From assembly GCF_051660745.1 (NCBI RefSeq), contig NZ_JBOFQF010000035.1:119886-183885 (forward strand): DNA of 64,000 bases, read 5' to 3'. The notes under the pieces were generated by a model. The model saw only the letters and a list, made by a program, of their open reading frames with translations, was not told the DNA's origin and did not search any database. The translations under genes were made by a program, and so were the position numbers. Positions 7,162-15,898 of this stretch are shown here, piece by piece; position 1 is the first letter of the stretch, and the number at the start of each line of letters is the position of its first letter. The DNA comes from Segniliparus sp051660745 (lineage in GTDB: Bacteria; Actinomycetota; Actinomycetes; Mycobacteriales; Mycobacteriaceae).

Positions 7162-8898
7162 CTACGCGGCGCTGGCGGGCGCGGTCAGGGCCCACGGGGC
7201 GGGCTCTTCGGAGAGCTCTGCCCAGTTCGAGTGCACGGCCTCGACCGGGAGGTCGCCGTCCAGGAGCCGTCGCCACAGCACTCGGCGGCGCGGTTTGCCG
7301 CTGGACGTGCGCTCGATGGCTCCCGGGTCGCCCCGGAAGACGGCGATCGCGACGTTCTCGGACACGACGGACAAGACCGCCGACTTGACCGCCGCCAACC
7401 AGGAGGAGTCGGCGCTCTCCACAATCGTCGCCACCACGTCCACGCCGCCGGCGGTGCCGAGGATCGTGGCGTGCTTGCCGGGGCTGAGGCCCGTCACCGC
7501 CCCGATCCTGGCGTCGAGGTCCTCCGCGAACAGCTTCACGCCGCGCACCTTGATGCTGTCGCCCATCCGGCCGATGACATACAGTTCGCCGTCGAGCAGG
7601 AAACCGGTGTCCCCGGTGGAGAGCTCGCCGCCGAGGAACGAGGTCGAGGTCTGCGCGTGCGGAGCGGCTTTGTACCCCGACGCGACGCCTGCGCCGCGCA
7701 CCCGGATCTGGCCGTGCTGGCCGTCGTCGAGCACGGCCCCATGCTCGTCGACGATCTCCACTGTCGTCCCTTCGACGGGCTTGCCGCAGCTCACGATCCA
7801 GTTCCCGCCGCCGGGCACCGGCTCGCCGAGCAACGCCTCGTGCGCGGCGGCCACCGGCTCTCCCTCCCGAAGCGCGCAGTGCTCGAGCTGCACGAGCCGG
7901 ACCGGCTGGCCCGGGCGGGTGCCGGTGACCGCGAGCGTCGCCTCCGCGAGGCCGTACGCCACGGTGATGCTGCGCGGGTCGAAGCCGTGCGGGGCGGCCA
8001 GCTCGACGAAGCTCGCGAGGCCTGCCGGGTCGACGCGCTCCGCCGCCGCGAGGGCCACCCGCCACCGCGAGAAGTCGAGCCCTTCGACCTGGTCGGGCCG
8101 GATCCGCCGGGCTGCATAGGAGTAGCCGAAACTCGGCGCGACCGCCACCGTCCCGCCGCCCTTGCCGAGGCTCTCCAGCCACCGCAACGGAGAGCGGACG
8201 AAGTGCGCCGGGGTGAGCAGACGGATCTCCAGGCCATGCGCGATCGGGGTCAGCAGACCTCCGATCAGGCCCATGTCGTGGTAGTGCGGAAGCCAGCTCA
8301 CGAGCGAGTCCGCCGATGTCACGCCGAGCCACGAGCTGATCGACGCGATGTTGGCCTCGAGGTTCTCCCCGGTCACCCGCACCCCTTTCGGCGTGCCGCT
8401 CGAACCCGATGTGAACTGCAGGAGGGCCAAGTCCGCCGCGTCTCGGCGTTCCGATGGCGCCTGCTCCGCGAGGTCCGAGGCCCCGAAGGGCACGACAGCG
8501 GCCGCCGCGCCGGTCACGGCTGCGGCCTGTTCGGCCACGCCGACGAGCTGGCGGTCGACGAGGAACGCCTTCGGCCCGGCCCCGGCGAGCACATCGGCCA
8601 GGTGGCGGGTGTAGACGTCGAAGGAGCGGAAGGTGAGCGGCGTCGCGATGGGGGACGGGGTGCCGCCCGCGACCAGCGTCCCGTAGAAGGCGAGGAGGAA
8701 ATCGCGCGGATCGAACGCGAGGATGGACACCACATCGCCCCGTTCCAGGCCGCGCCGCTGGAGCAGGCCCGCCACTCGGAAAACATCCGCCGCCAACTCG
8801 GCGTACGAGGCGAACACCCAGCCCTCGGCGGGATCGTCCTGGGCGAAATGAACACCCTCGCGGGAAGAGGGCTCGTCGAGCCAATGGAGCATATCCAT
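7162..8898 (-). CDS. Fatty acyl-AMP ligase (FadD/FAAL type)
   Basis: A 578-residue adenylate-forming enzyme. The P-loop-like motif LLQFTSGSSGTPKGV, the LSWLPHYHDMGLIGG segment typical of fatty acyl-AMP ligases, YGLAEATLAVTG, and the C-terminal STGDTGFLLDGELYVIGRM hinge region are present. FAALs make acyl-AMP and pass the acyl group to a carrier protein rather than to CoA. I chose the ATG at 8898 because AAGGAG lies 8 bases upstream; the GTG at 8907 abuts that ribosome site and cannot use it. A GATAAT -10 element lies at 8917-8922. It is the first gene of the ligase-PKS-ACP operon. Confidence 0.9.
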   Translation of the reverse strand: MDMLHWLDEPSSREGVHFAQDDPAEGWVFASYAELAADVFRVAGLLQRRGLERGDVVSILAFDPRDFLLAFYGTLVAGGTPSPIATPLTFRSFDVYTRHLADVLAGAGPKAFLVDRQLVGVAEQAAAVTGAAAAVVPFGASDLAEQAPSERRDAADLALLQFTSGSSGTPKGVRVTGENLEANIASISSWLGVTSADSLVSWLPHYHDMGLIGGLLTPIAHGLEIRLLTPAHFVRSPLRWLESLGKGGGTVAVAPSFGYSYAARRIRPDQVEGLDFSRWRVALAAAERVDPAGLASFVELAAPHGFDPRSITVAYGLAEATLAVTGTRPGQPVRLVQLEHCALREGEPVAAAHEALLGEPVPGGGNWIVSCGKPVEGTTVEIVDEHGAVLDDGQHGQIRVRGAGVASGYKAAPHAQTSTSFLGGELSTGDTGFLLDGELYVIGRMGDSIKVRGVKLFAEDLDARIGAVTGLSPGKHATILGTAGGVDVVATIVESADSSWLAAVKSAVLSVVSENVAIAVFRGDPGAIERTSSGKPRRRVLWRRLLDGDLPVEAVHSNWAELSEEPAPWALTAPASAA

Positions 8899-9842
8899 CG
8901 CGACCACTCCTTATGAATTATCGGCCGCAATATCGCTACGGCTGAAGCTGGTGAATAACTGAATATATACAGATTGCCAAATAGCAGAGACACAGAAATC
9001 AGGACAGCACGGAAAAAGACAGGAACGGGGCAAAGAGAACAAGGCAGGAGAAATCACATCCACCCCGCGCGCACCGGAACACGACACGCGCGGAAACGAT
9101 TACTCTCGACTTGTCGACCAATTTATTGATCCCAACCGGCTCCGGCGATCACACAGCCGAAGCCAAGCATGGACAATAACGCAATTCGCAGACACACGAG
9201 CAGCGTTTCTCATATAGAGCCACGCCCTCGGATTTCTTTCAGAAAATTCCCGGGCGAACCGCCCCGGAGGCCACTTCGTAGAAGGCGGCGCGTCACGTCG
9301 ACGCACGGCGGGCCAGACGCCCTCGCGCATCGAGTCTTCGCGCCACTGCCTCCGAGACCTGCCATGTCTCGCGCACTTACTTGTGCGTCGCGGAGGCGTA
9401 AATTAATTTTTACGCCGATTCGTCAAAAAACGCAAGAACTAAAGTGGTCGGATGTGTTGAGTATCACAATAAACGCAGCTCAGGGCATTTTATCTGGAAA
9501 TTGCATAATGGAAACTATCTTTAATTCGTCATATGAGAACCCACGCGAAACACCCCACAGAGACAATCACACGGGCCTTGGGGAGAAAAATCGGCATTCT
9601 CGCCCCTCTCCCGCCCCGACGTGCTGGACTTGCGCCGAATTTTAATCGAACAGAGCGCAAACAACGCCCCCCGGCCCGTGTTTTCGTTACCGACGAGTAA
9701 ATTAACCGCCAAGTAACAAAAGGCGCTCCCGGAACGCTTCGCGAGGAGACCCCGAAAGCGTCCTCGACAACATGGCCGCAACGAGTCGGCGCGAATATCC
9801 AGGCTTGAAGAAGACGAATAAAAAATCGGCTCCTAGAAAGCA
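8899..9842. other. Long A+T-rich divergent intergenic region
   Basis: About 940 bases between the ligase and the monooxygenase promoter contain no convincing gene on either strand. Short open frames there lack ribosome sites and family features. The stretch 8920-9000 and most of 9380-9840 are much richer in A+T than the coding DNA around them, with runs such as TTAATTTTTA near 9402. A weak hairpin (CGCGCA, 8-base loop, TGCG) lies near 9369. Such A+T pockets are typical targets of the actinobacterial nucleoid silencer Lsr2; that role is inferred. Confidence 0.6.
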
Positions 9843-9871
9843 TTGACAGCGGAACACGCGAGAGCAATACT
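9843..9871 (+). promoter_or_regulatory. Near-consensus sigma-70 promoter of the monooxygenase operon
   Basis: A perfect -35 TTGACA at 9843-9848, a 17-base spacer and a -10 AATACT at 9866-9871. The ATG at 9879 begins 7 bases after the -10, so the transcript should start at the codon itself. An in-frame TTG at 9843 falls inside the -35 and is rejected as a start. Confidence 0.7.
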
Positions 9872-9878
9872 CTCTTCC

Positions 9879-11378
9879 ATGCGGCTCGAAGAATCCTCTA
9901 CGCGACTTTCAGTGGTCGTCATCGGCGCCGGCTTCGCGGGAATTGCCGCCGCAGTGAAACTCCGCGAGACCGGAGTGGAAGATTTCATCATCTTGGAGCG
10001 CGAAGAAAGGGTGGGCGGAACATGGCGCGACGCGGTTTATCCCGGGGCCGAAGTGGACGTCCCCTCGTGCCTGTATTCCCTGTCGTTCGCGCCGAACCCG
10101 GACTGGAGCTCGATGAACTCCCCCGCCCATGAGATCCTGGCGTACATCGAGAACGTCGTGCGCGAGTTCGGCCTGGCCCCGTTCCTGCGTTTCGGGGCCG
10201 ACGTCCGCCAAGCCGAGTTCGACGAATCGGAAGGCGCCTGGCGGATCGGGACCGAGGACGGGCGAGTGTTCGAAGCACGGGCAGTGATCGCCGCGGACGG
10301 CCTCCTGTCGAACGCGAGCTTCCCGAAGATTCCCGGCCTGGACGCGTTCACCGGCAAGAAAATCCTCAGCGCCAGCTGGGAGCGCGACTACGATTTCGCG
10401 GGCAAACGCGTGGCCGTCGTCGGCACCGGGGCCAGCGCGGTCCAGATCATCCCGGAGCTGGTCAAAACCGCGGGCCACGTCACCGTGTTCCAGCGCACCC
10501 CGGCCTGGGTGATCCCACGGGCGAATTTCCCGATGCCGGGAGCCCTCAAACGGCTGTTCCGAAGGGTCCCGGCGACCCAGCGCGCCGTTCGCGCCACCCT
10601 CTATTCGCTCTACGAGCTGCTGACTTTCGCGCTGGTCTGGATCACGCCGCTCACCAAAGTCGTCGAAGCCGTCTCGAAACGGCATCTGCGCTCGCAGGTT
10701 CCCGATCCGCAGCTGCGCGCGCGGCTCACCCCCGACTACCGCGTCGGATGCAAGCGGCCGCTGATCACCAGCACGTTCTACCCCGCCTTGCAACGGGAGA
10801 ACTGCCGCCTCGTGCCGCATGCGGTGGCCGAGGTCGACGAAGAGGGCATCCGGGCCTCGGACGGGTCGGAGCACAAACTCGACTGCATCGTCTTCGCGAC
10901 CGGCTACGACGTCGGCAGCCGGGGCTCCGCGTTCCGCGTGGTGGGCCGGGGCGGCAGGACGATCGCCGAAGAGTGGGCGCACGGCATGGTCGGCTACAAG
11001 AGCGTCAACGTCTCCGGGTATCCGAACTTCTTCTGGATCATGGGCCCGAACGCTTTCGGGCACAGCTCCGAGCTCCTGTTCATCGAGGAGCAAGTCGGCT
11101 ACGCCGTCCGAGGCGTCGCCGAGATCCTCACCCGGAACCTGCGTCTTCTCGATGTGAAGCCCCAAGCGCAGGCCGCGCACAACGACCAGTTGCAGCGCAA
11201 ACTCGCGAAGACGACGTTCAACTCCGGCTGCCAGAGCTGGTATCTGACCGACAACGGCTTCAACGGCATGATGTTCCCCGGAGGGGTCACCGCATACCAC
11301 CGCCAAATGGCGAAGATCGACCTGAGCGACTACACCGTGGCAGTCGCCGACGACGCGAGAGCAGAGGCGCCCCGATGA
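9879..11378 (+). CDS. Flavin-containing monooxygenase (Baeyer-Villiger/EthA-like)
   Basis: A 499-residue two-dinucleotide-fold flavoprotein. The FAD motif is VVVIGAGFAGIAAAVKL near residue 12, the NADPH motif is VAVVGTGASAVQIIPEL near residue 185, and FATGYDV is in the C-terminal half. The Baeyer-Villiger fingerprint F-x-G-x3-H-x3-W reads FTGKKILSASW here, with Leu in place of His, so the reaction may be a hydroxylation rather than ring expansion. The start is set by the consensus promoter just upstream (leaderless). Its stop overlaps the O-methyltransferase start (ATGA). With the divergent type III PKS it probably oxidises the aromatic lipid product. Confidence 0.85.
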   Translation: MRLEESSTRLSVVVIGAGFAGIAAAVKLRETGVEDFIILEREERVGGTWRDAVYPGAEVDVPSCLYSLSFAPNPDWSSMNSPAHEILAYIENVVREFGLAPFLRFGADVRQAEFDESEGAWRIGTEDGRVFEARAVIAADGLLSNASFPKIPGLDAFTGKKILSASWERDYDFAGKRVAVVGTGASAVQIIPELVKTAGHVTVFQRTPAWVIPRANFPMPGALKRLFRRVPATQRAVRATLYSLYELLTFALVWITPLTKVVEAVSKRHLRSQVPDPQLRARLTPDYRVGCKRPLITSTFYPALQRENCRLVPHAVAEVDEEGIRASDGSEHKLDCIVFATGYDVGSRGSAFRVVGRGGRTIAEEWAHGMVGYKSVNVSGYPNFFWIMGPNAFGHSSELLFIEEQVGYAVRGVAEILTRNLRLLDVKPQAQAAHNDQLQRKLAKTTFNSGCQSWYLTDNGFNGMMFPGGVTAYHRQMAKIDLSDYTVAVADDARAEAPR

Positions 11379-12106
11379 GCCGGATCTCCTACCTGTGGTC
11401 CCTCCTGAAATCCGCCGCCAGGAAAGGGGAGACCGACGACGCGAACAAACTGGCGCTGGTCGAGCATGTGACGGCCAACGCCCCGCGCGGCGACATCGAC
11501 GCGGCGATCAAGCTGATCGACGAGTTCGGCAGCCGCACGGCGTTCCTCATGAACATCGGCGACGAGAAGGGCGAGCTGCTCGACGACGCGGTCCGGCGGG
11601 CCCGGCCGCAGATCGCGCTGGAGCTCGGCGCGTTCTGCGGGTACAGCGGCTTGCGGATCGCCCGCTCCGCCCCCGAAGGGTCCCGCCTGTACTCCGTCGA
11701 GATGAACCCGTTCAACGCGGAAGTGGCGACACGGATCTGGGAGCACGCGGGCGTCGCGGACCGGGTCGCCGCCGTCGTCGGCGCCATCGACGACGGGAAG
11801 ACCCTCGGCAGGCTCACGGACGAGTTCGCCGTCGGGCCCGGCTCGGTTGATTTCCTCTTCATCGACCATCACCAGCCGTGTTACCTCCCCGACCTGCTGC
11901 AGCTGCTGGGCGCGGGCCTGCTGCGCCCAGGCGCGACGGTCCTCGCCGACAACGTCGGCTTCCCCGGCTCGCCGAAGTACCGCAAGCATATGCGCGAGCA
12001 CGAGGGCGTTGACTGGCAGACCGTCGAGCACAAGACGCACCTCGAGTACCAGTCCTTCGTCCCCGACCTGGTCCTGGAGTCGACCTATCTGGGAGAGAAG
12101 GCGTAG
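11375..12106 (+). CDS. Class I SAM-dependent O-methyltransferase (catechol-OMT-like)
   Basis: A 243-residue methyltransferase with the catechol O-methyltransferase layout: MNIGDEKGELLDDA before the SAM motif LELGAFCGYSGLRIA, the acidic SVEMNP strand end, and FLFIDHHQPCYLPDL, whose Asp and His match the metal-binding region of the COMT group. These enzymes methylate one hydroxyl of a catechol using a divalent metal. Translation is coupled to the monooxygenase by ATGA. The natural reading is that the monooxygenase creates a catechol or quinol on the polyketide ring and this enzyme methylates it. Confidence 0.88.
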   Translation: MSRISYLWSLLKSAARKGETDDANKLALVEHVTANAPRGDIDAAIKLIDEFGSRTAFLMNIGDEKGELLDDAVRRARPQIALELGAFCGYSGLRIARSAPEGSRLYSVEMNPFNAEVATRIWEHAGVADRVAAVVGAIDDGKTLGRLTDEFAVGPGSVDFLFIDHHQPCYLPDLLQLLGAGLLRPGATVLADNVGFPGSPKYRKHMREHEGVDWQTVEHKTHLEYQSFVPDLVLESTYLGEKA

Positions 12107-12108
12107 GC

Positions 12109-14415
12109 GTGCTCGACCGCGCCGCCCGGCTGGCCATCGCGGCCCCCAAGCGGATACTCGCCGTCGTCGTCCTCGTGACGGCGCTGTGCGGGGCGTTCGG
12201 AGCCACCGCGCAGGCGCGCCTGCTCAACGGCGGGCAGCTCAGCACGGACTCGGAGTCGGCGCGCGCCAGCGACCTGCTCGCCCAGCACTTCGACCAGGAG
12301 CGCATGGACCTGACCCTCCTCGTGCGAACCCCGGCAGGAGTCGACGACCCCGCGGCCGCCGAGGCGGGCAAGCGCCTGGCGGCGCGGCTCGGCTCGGCGC
12401 CCCACGTCCGCTCGGTCGTCTCGCCGTGGACCGCTCCCGGACCTGTCGCGAAATCGCTCACCAGCAAGGACGGCAAGTCGGCGCTCGTCGTCGCCACCGT
12501 CGAAGGCGGGGAGGACAGGGCCCCGGCGAACGCGAAGGCTGTGGCGGAGGCCGTGTCGGGGACGCGCGACGGGCTGGCCGTCGTCCCCGGCGGGGTCGCG
12601 ATCGTGCAGGCGGAGATCGTCGACCAGGGCAAGACAGACCTGCTCGTCATGGAGGCGATCGCCGTCCCGCTCAGCCTCCTCGCCCTCGTGCTGGTTTTCG
12701 GCGGGCTCTACGCCGCGCTGCTGCCGCTGGTGGTCGGCGGCGTCGCCATCGCCGGGACGCTGGCGGAGCTGCGCCTGCTCACCACGGTCACGCCGGTCTC
12801 CACCTACGCGATGAACCTCACCACCGCCATCGCGCTCGCCCTCGGCATCGACTACACCTTGCTGCTCGTCAGCAGGTACCGAGAGGAGTGCCAGCGCTGC
12901 GGCGACCGCGACGAGGCGCTGCGCACAGCGGTCGGCAAAGCCGGGCGCACCGTGCTGTTCTCCTCCGTCACAGTGATCCTCGCGCTGAGCGCGCTGACGG
13001 TCTTCCCCGTGTATTTCTTGCGCTCGATGGCGTACGCGGGGATCGGCGTCGTTGTTGTCGCGGCGGCCGCCACCGTGCTTGTCGCCCCCGCCCTCATCGC
13101 CGTGCTCGGCGACCGGATCGAGGCGTTGGACCTGCGGGCAGGGCTCCGACGGCTCTTCGCGAGGGCGGGCGCGACCGGGGAAGCACCGGCGCAGGAGCCC
13201 GGCGGCGGCGAGCGGCGGAATTTCTGGCACCGGTCCGCCAAGCTGGCCATGCGGCATGCCGTCGTGGCGCTGGCCGGCGGGGTCGCGGCGCTGGCCTTGC
13301 TCGGCGCGCCATTCGTCGACGCCCGGTTCGGCACGCCGACCGACCGGGTCCTGCCGCACTCGTCCTCGGCCCGGCAGGTGGGCGACGCGGTGCGCGCGCA
13401 GTTCCGGCTCGACCCCTCCGACGTGATCTCCATCGTCGTGTCGGACGCGGACAAGGCGGGCGCGCAGGAGCTGTCCCGTTACGCGGACCGGCTCTCGCGC
13501 GCCCCATGGGTGCTGCACGTCAACGCGCCGGACGGGGCGCATGCGGACGGCAAGCTCGCCGGGCCGCCAGCCTTCGGCACGGGGAGCAAAGACGGCCTGG
13601 CGTGGCTCACCGTCGTCAAATACCCGTCGGTGCGCGCGTTCTCCACGCACGCGGACCAGCAGCTGCGGGCGTTGCGCGCCGTCCCGCCGCCCGACGGGGC
13701 GCACGCGCAGTTCACCGGGCAAGAGCAGATCGGGGCCGACGCCACCGCCGTCGTGCTCGACAAACTGCCCCTCGTCGGCGCGCTCATCGCGCTCAGCTCC
13801 TTCGTCCTGCTCTTCCTGCTCACCGGGAGCGTCGTGCTGCCGGTCAAATCCCTCGCGCTGAACCTGCTCTCGCTCGCCGCCGCGCTCGGGGCCTCGGTGT
13901 GGGTCTTCCAGCAAGGCCATCTCGGCGGGCTCGGCACCACCGCCACCGGGGCGCTCGTGCTGAACATGCTCGTCTTCATGTTCGTCCTCGCCTTCGGGCT
14001 CTCCATGGACTACGAGGTCTTCATCGTGTCCCGGATCCGGGAGCATTGGCTCGCCTCGGGGCAGACCCCGGCGGACAACGAGGAGTCCGTCGCGCTCGGC
14101 ATCGCCACGTCGGGGCGCGTGGTCACCGCAGCCGCGATGCTCATGTGCGTCGTCTTCGCCGCGATGTGCTCGGCGCAGATCTCATTCATGCGGATGTTCG
14201 GGATCTGCCTGGTGCTCGCGGTCGGGATGGACGCGACCCTGGTCCGGATCGTCCTGGTGCCCGCGTTCATGCGCTTGGCAGGCCGGTGGAACTGGTGGTC
14301 GCCCGGCCCGCTGGCCAGGCTGCACGAACGGATCGGGCTGAGCGAGGACGGGCAGGCGCCGCACCACCGACATCACGGCAGGCATGGCCGGGGCCAGGTC
14401 GCCCCGATGCGGTGA
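12109..14415 (+). CDS. MMPL/RND-family lipid transporter
   Basis: A 768-residue inner-membrane protein with the duplicated RND layout: one membrane span, an extracytoplasmic loop and a five-helix block, repeated. The first block has TTAIALALGIDYTLLLVSRYREE and the second FVLAFGLSMDYEVFIVSRIREH; the Asp-Tyr pairs are the proton-relay residues of MmpL proteins. The cytoplasmic tail ends in a His-rich HHRHHGRHGRG stretch. The family exports lipids driven by proton motive force. It starts at GTG two bases after the methyltransferase stop, so it is the third gene of the operon, probably exporting the methylated polyketide lipid. Confidence 0.9.
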   Translation: MLDRAARLAIAAPKRILAVVVLVTALCGAFGATAQARLLNGGQLSTDSESARASDLLAQHFDQERMDLTLLVRTPAGVDDPAAAEAGKRLAARLGSAPHVRSVVSPWTAPGPVAKSLTSKDGKSALVVATVEGGEDRAPANAKAVAEAVSGTRDGLAVVPGGVAIVQAEIVDQGKTDLLVMEAIAVPLSLLALVLVFGGLYAALLPLVVGGVAIAGTLAELRLLTTVTPVSTYAMNLTTAIALALGIDYTLLLVSRYREECQRCGDRDEALRTAVGKAGRTVLFSSVTVILALSALTVFPVYFLRSMAYAGIGVVVVAAAATVLVAPALIAVLGDRIEALDLRAGLRRLFARAGATGEAPAQEPGGGERRNFWHRSAKLAMRHAVVALAGGVAALALLGAPFVDARFGTPTDRVLPHSSSARQVGDAVRAQFRLDPSDVISIVVSDADKAGAQELSRYADRLSRAPWVLHVNAPDGAHADGKLAGPPAFGTGSKDGLAWLTVVKYPSVRAFSTHADQQLRALRAVPPPDGAHAQFTGQEQIGADATAVVLDKLPLVGALIALSSFVLLFLLTGSVVLPVKSLALNLLSLAAALGASVWVFQQGHLGGLGTTATGALVLNMLVFMFVLAFGLSMDYEVFIVSRIREHWLASGQTPADNEESVALGIATSGRVVTAAAMLMCVVFAAMCSAQISFMRMFGICLVLAVGMDATLVRIVLVPAFMRLAGRWNWWSPGPLARLHERIGLSEDGQAPHHRHHGRHGRGQVAPMR

Positions 14416-14430
14416 CGGGCGCAGAGAGCG

Positions 14431-15129
14431 CTACGCCCCCTGTGCCGCCTCCGCCGAAGCCTCGCTCGGAGCTGGAGCGGAGCTCCCCTCGTCCGCGTCC
14501 GCCACCTGGTCGTCCCCCTCAGGGCCGGAGCCTTCCACGCCTCGCTTCGCAGAACCGCCCGTCCACCGCCGAGCCCCGCCCCACGCGGCTGACAGCTCAG
14601 CTCTCCACCCGAGGACCAACTGCAACAACGGGCTCGACTGCAGACTGCCCTCCCCAGGCTCAGGCCACCGCCCGGTCTCCCGATAAACCCTGTGCTGCTC
14701 CTCGACTGCCACGCGCCGACGAGAATGCGCGTCGAGCGCGAACGTGACGACCACGAGAGCCACGGACACCGAGAGGTAGCCATTGATCCGCAAACCGTCG
14801 CCCCACGTCAGAGGAGCGCGCGCGATGAGCCGTTCGACGATGAACGCCCCCGCTCCGACCATGACGAACAGCCACAGGCAGGCGAGGAACGCGACGGCGA
14901 AGTCGCTATTGAGCCGCTCGAAACGGCGCTCGCGCACTATCTCGCCCAAGCGCTCCTTCAACAGCGCGGCCGCAGACGGCTCCGAAGAGGAGCGGGCCAG
15001 CTTGTCGTAGTCGCCCAAGAGCGCCAGGAACCTCTCTTCGAAAGAGGCGCGGCGCGCGCGGCGCGCCCAAACGACGAGCAGCGCGACCACCAGCGCGGCG
15101 GCGGCCCCGAAAAAAACATCGACGAGCAT
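14431..15129 (-). CDS. Membrane protein of unknown function
   Basis: About 232 residues. An N-terminal transmembrane helix (VDVFFGAAAALVVALLVVWA) is followed by a charged cytoplasmic stretch, then two helices (FAVAFLACLWLFVMVGAGAF and INGYLSVSVALVVVTFAL) and an acidic, Ala/Glu-rich tail ending EASAEAAQGA. I recognise no family. I chose the ATG at 15129 because the hydrophobic helix begins there; a GTG immediately upstream is equally possible, and the sequence further upstream reads as low-complexity Arg-rich shadow. It converges on the MMPL gene with 15 bases between stops. Confidence 0.6.
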   Translation of the reverse strand: MLVDVFFGAAAALVVALLVVWARRARRASFEERFLALLGDYDKLARSSSEPSAAALLKERLGEIVRERRFERLNSDFAVAFLACLWLFVMVGAGAFIVERLIARAPLTWGDGLRINGYLSVSVALVVVTFALDAHSRRRVAVEEQHRVYRETGRWPEPGEGSLQSSPLLQLVLGWRAELSAAWGGARRWTGGSAKRGVEGSGPEGDDQVADADEGSSAPAPSEASAEAAQGA

Positions 15130-15132
15130 CAC

Positions 15133-15821
15133 GACGGCGACTGCCCTTCTTCTCGAGCAGGCAAGACCTCTCCGGCGATCGGACGGCCCCCCGCCGCGAT
15201 CCCCGCGCATGGGAGCGAGAGCGACCTCGCACGCCGCCAAAAAGCGCGCGCGCCTCCGGATGAGCGAGCATTCTCCATACCCAAAACCACCTCTGACACC
15301 GAATCGACCTGTTTGACGACGGAGCCTCGCTCCGACTCGCAACAACACGACGCTGTGTCTCGCAGCCCAGCGATGCTAACCAGAACGCCCACCACTCACA
15401 AAACGAAGCCGCAGCCGAACTGCCCGATCCCGCCCGAGCGTGGCGGCGCCCACGTCCCGCTCTCTTCGAATCTCCGACAGACCCTGCCTGCCCGCCGGAG
15501 ATCGCGAGGCGCGCCCGCAAACCACCTGGTCAAAATCATGCAGACAAGACGGGGCAGGTTTCTCCGCCCTGTTCGAGCCCTTCCCCTCAGGAGCTGGGGC
15601 GCTCGCATAGCCCACGGACGAGGTTATCTCACAGGCCTCCGCCGCACCCGTCGAACATCACTCCTCGGAACAAGGTTATCGGACATCACATCATGGAGCT
15701 GGCGGCCGCCCGGCCCGCGTCCGCTCGGCCGCACGGACGGATCGGGCCGAGCGAAGAGGCCCCGGCGCGCCCAGAGCGTTCGCAGACGGATTGCGCGGGC
15801 GGGTAGAATCAGTGCTCGCAC
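15133..15821. other. Gene-free stretch before the tRNA-Arg
   Basis: About 690 bases in which I see no supported gene. The open frames on both strands are Arg/Ala/Pro-rich shadows without ribosome sites or family motifs. It contains the upstream control region for the minus-strand membrane protein and the promoter of the tRNA; a specific tRNA promoter was not identified with confidence. Confidence 0.4.
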
Positions 15822-15898
15822 GGCCCCATAGCTCAGCTGGATAGAGCAAGAGCCTTCTAATCTCTAGGTCGCAGGTTCGAGTCCTGCTGGGGTCACCA
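15822..15898 (+). tRNA. tRNA-Arg (anticodon TCT), CCA encoded
   Basis: A cloverleaf is readable: acceptor GGCCCCA pairs with TGGGGTC (one G-U), D arm GCTC/GAGC, anticodon loop CTTCTAA giving TCT (reads AGA), T arm GCAGG-TTCGAGT-CCTGC, discriminator A and encoded CCA. The last anticodon-stem pair (31-39) is a C-T mismatch, a small irregularity. The 3' end overlaps the last 11 codons of the convergent TetR gene. Confidence 0.9.

Noticed and set aside
9169..9645. A 158-codon frame in the A+T-rich gap
   Set aside because: No ribosome site, no -10 at the right distance, basic low-complexity sequence and odd codon use.
9843..9878. TTG start for the monooxygenase at 9843
   Set aside because: The TTG is part of the TTGACA -35 box of its own promoter; the ATG at 9879 coincides with the expected transcription start.
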